DNA of 64,000 bases from Bacteroidales bacterium (GTDB taxonomy: Bacteria > Bacteroidota > Bacteroidia > Bacteroidales > UBA932). Below, piece after piece: positions 63,992 through 64,000 of this stretch (position 1 is its first letter; every line of letters begins with the position of its first letter). The DNA lies in the NCBI GenBank assembly GCA_017626555.1, contig JAGAIM010000104.1, forward strand, positions 62,001-126,000. Direction: 5' to 3'. The position numbers were made by a program, and so were the translations under genes. The notes under the pieces were generated by a model. That model was not told the origin of the DNA. It saw only the letters and a program-made list of their open reading frames with translations, and did not search any database.

Positions 63992-64000
63992 GCATTTCTA

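Overview
The window comes from a Bacteroidota chromosome, most likely order Bacteroidales. The evidence is a short 286-residue primary sigma factor, many TAnnTTTG -7 promoter boxes (several with TTTG 19-21 bp upstream), weak Shine-Dalgarno sites, and typical families: BACON domains, DUF4623, a BspA-type leucine-rich lipoprotein, a TonB-C-fused M56 peptidase and DUF5009. No phage, plasmid, insertion sequence, rRNA or CRISPR signal is visible. No stretch over 300 bp lacks a gene.

Positions 1-34500 are mostly housekeeping. On the minus strand: tex (cut by the window edge) behind a ClC channel; a small acidic protein; a YgiQ radical SAM protein with rubrerythrin; and an htrA-rpoD-argS run. On the plus strand: dnaN, a DnaQ-like exonuclease, an unknown protein, catalase and a thioredoxin lipoprotein. 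Then come tRNA-Thr(CGT), a BaiN-type flavoprotein, mnmA diverging from cdd, the SRP RNA, an outer-membrane beta-barrel protein, a small lipoprotein, an M64 peptidase, a FAD dehydrogenase and tsaD. The long operon tamB, RsmI-like methyltransferase, folB, mtaB, MBL hydrolase closes this part.

Positions 34500-44320 hold a HigBA toxin-antitoxin pair whose antitoxin appears to have lost its DNA-binding domain. They also hold a BlaI/M56-TonB/TPR operon with two tandem operator-like dyads, a sugar-isomerase-like protein, an SDR enzyme, recQ and pckA. A perfect 48-bp palindrome lies just after pckA.

Positions 44455-47946 form a compact accessory locus: ABC exporter, HPr-kinase-like protein, Ser/His-type S26 peptidase and a PqqD-like protein. 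This set resembles ribosomal-peptide modification and export clusters, but no precursor or cyclase is visible. It is the best candidate for an undescribed system here.

Positions 47949-63892 look like a locus for N-acetylglucosamine-containing glycans without SusC/SusD. It encodes a secreted FAD oxidoreductase, a DUF5009 (HGSNAT/NagX-like) membrane acetyltransferase, a CE2-like SGNH esterase, a metallophosphoesterase, a GntR regulator, GH20, a DUF4623 lipoprotein, GH89 (NAGLU family), an unknown protein, a BspA-like lipoprotein and a membrane LytTR regulator. Acetyltransferase plus GH89 plus GH20 matches the enzyme set that removes alpha-linked glucosamine or GlcNAc from heparan- or mucin-type chains. 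That assignment is inferred from families and context.
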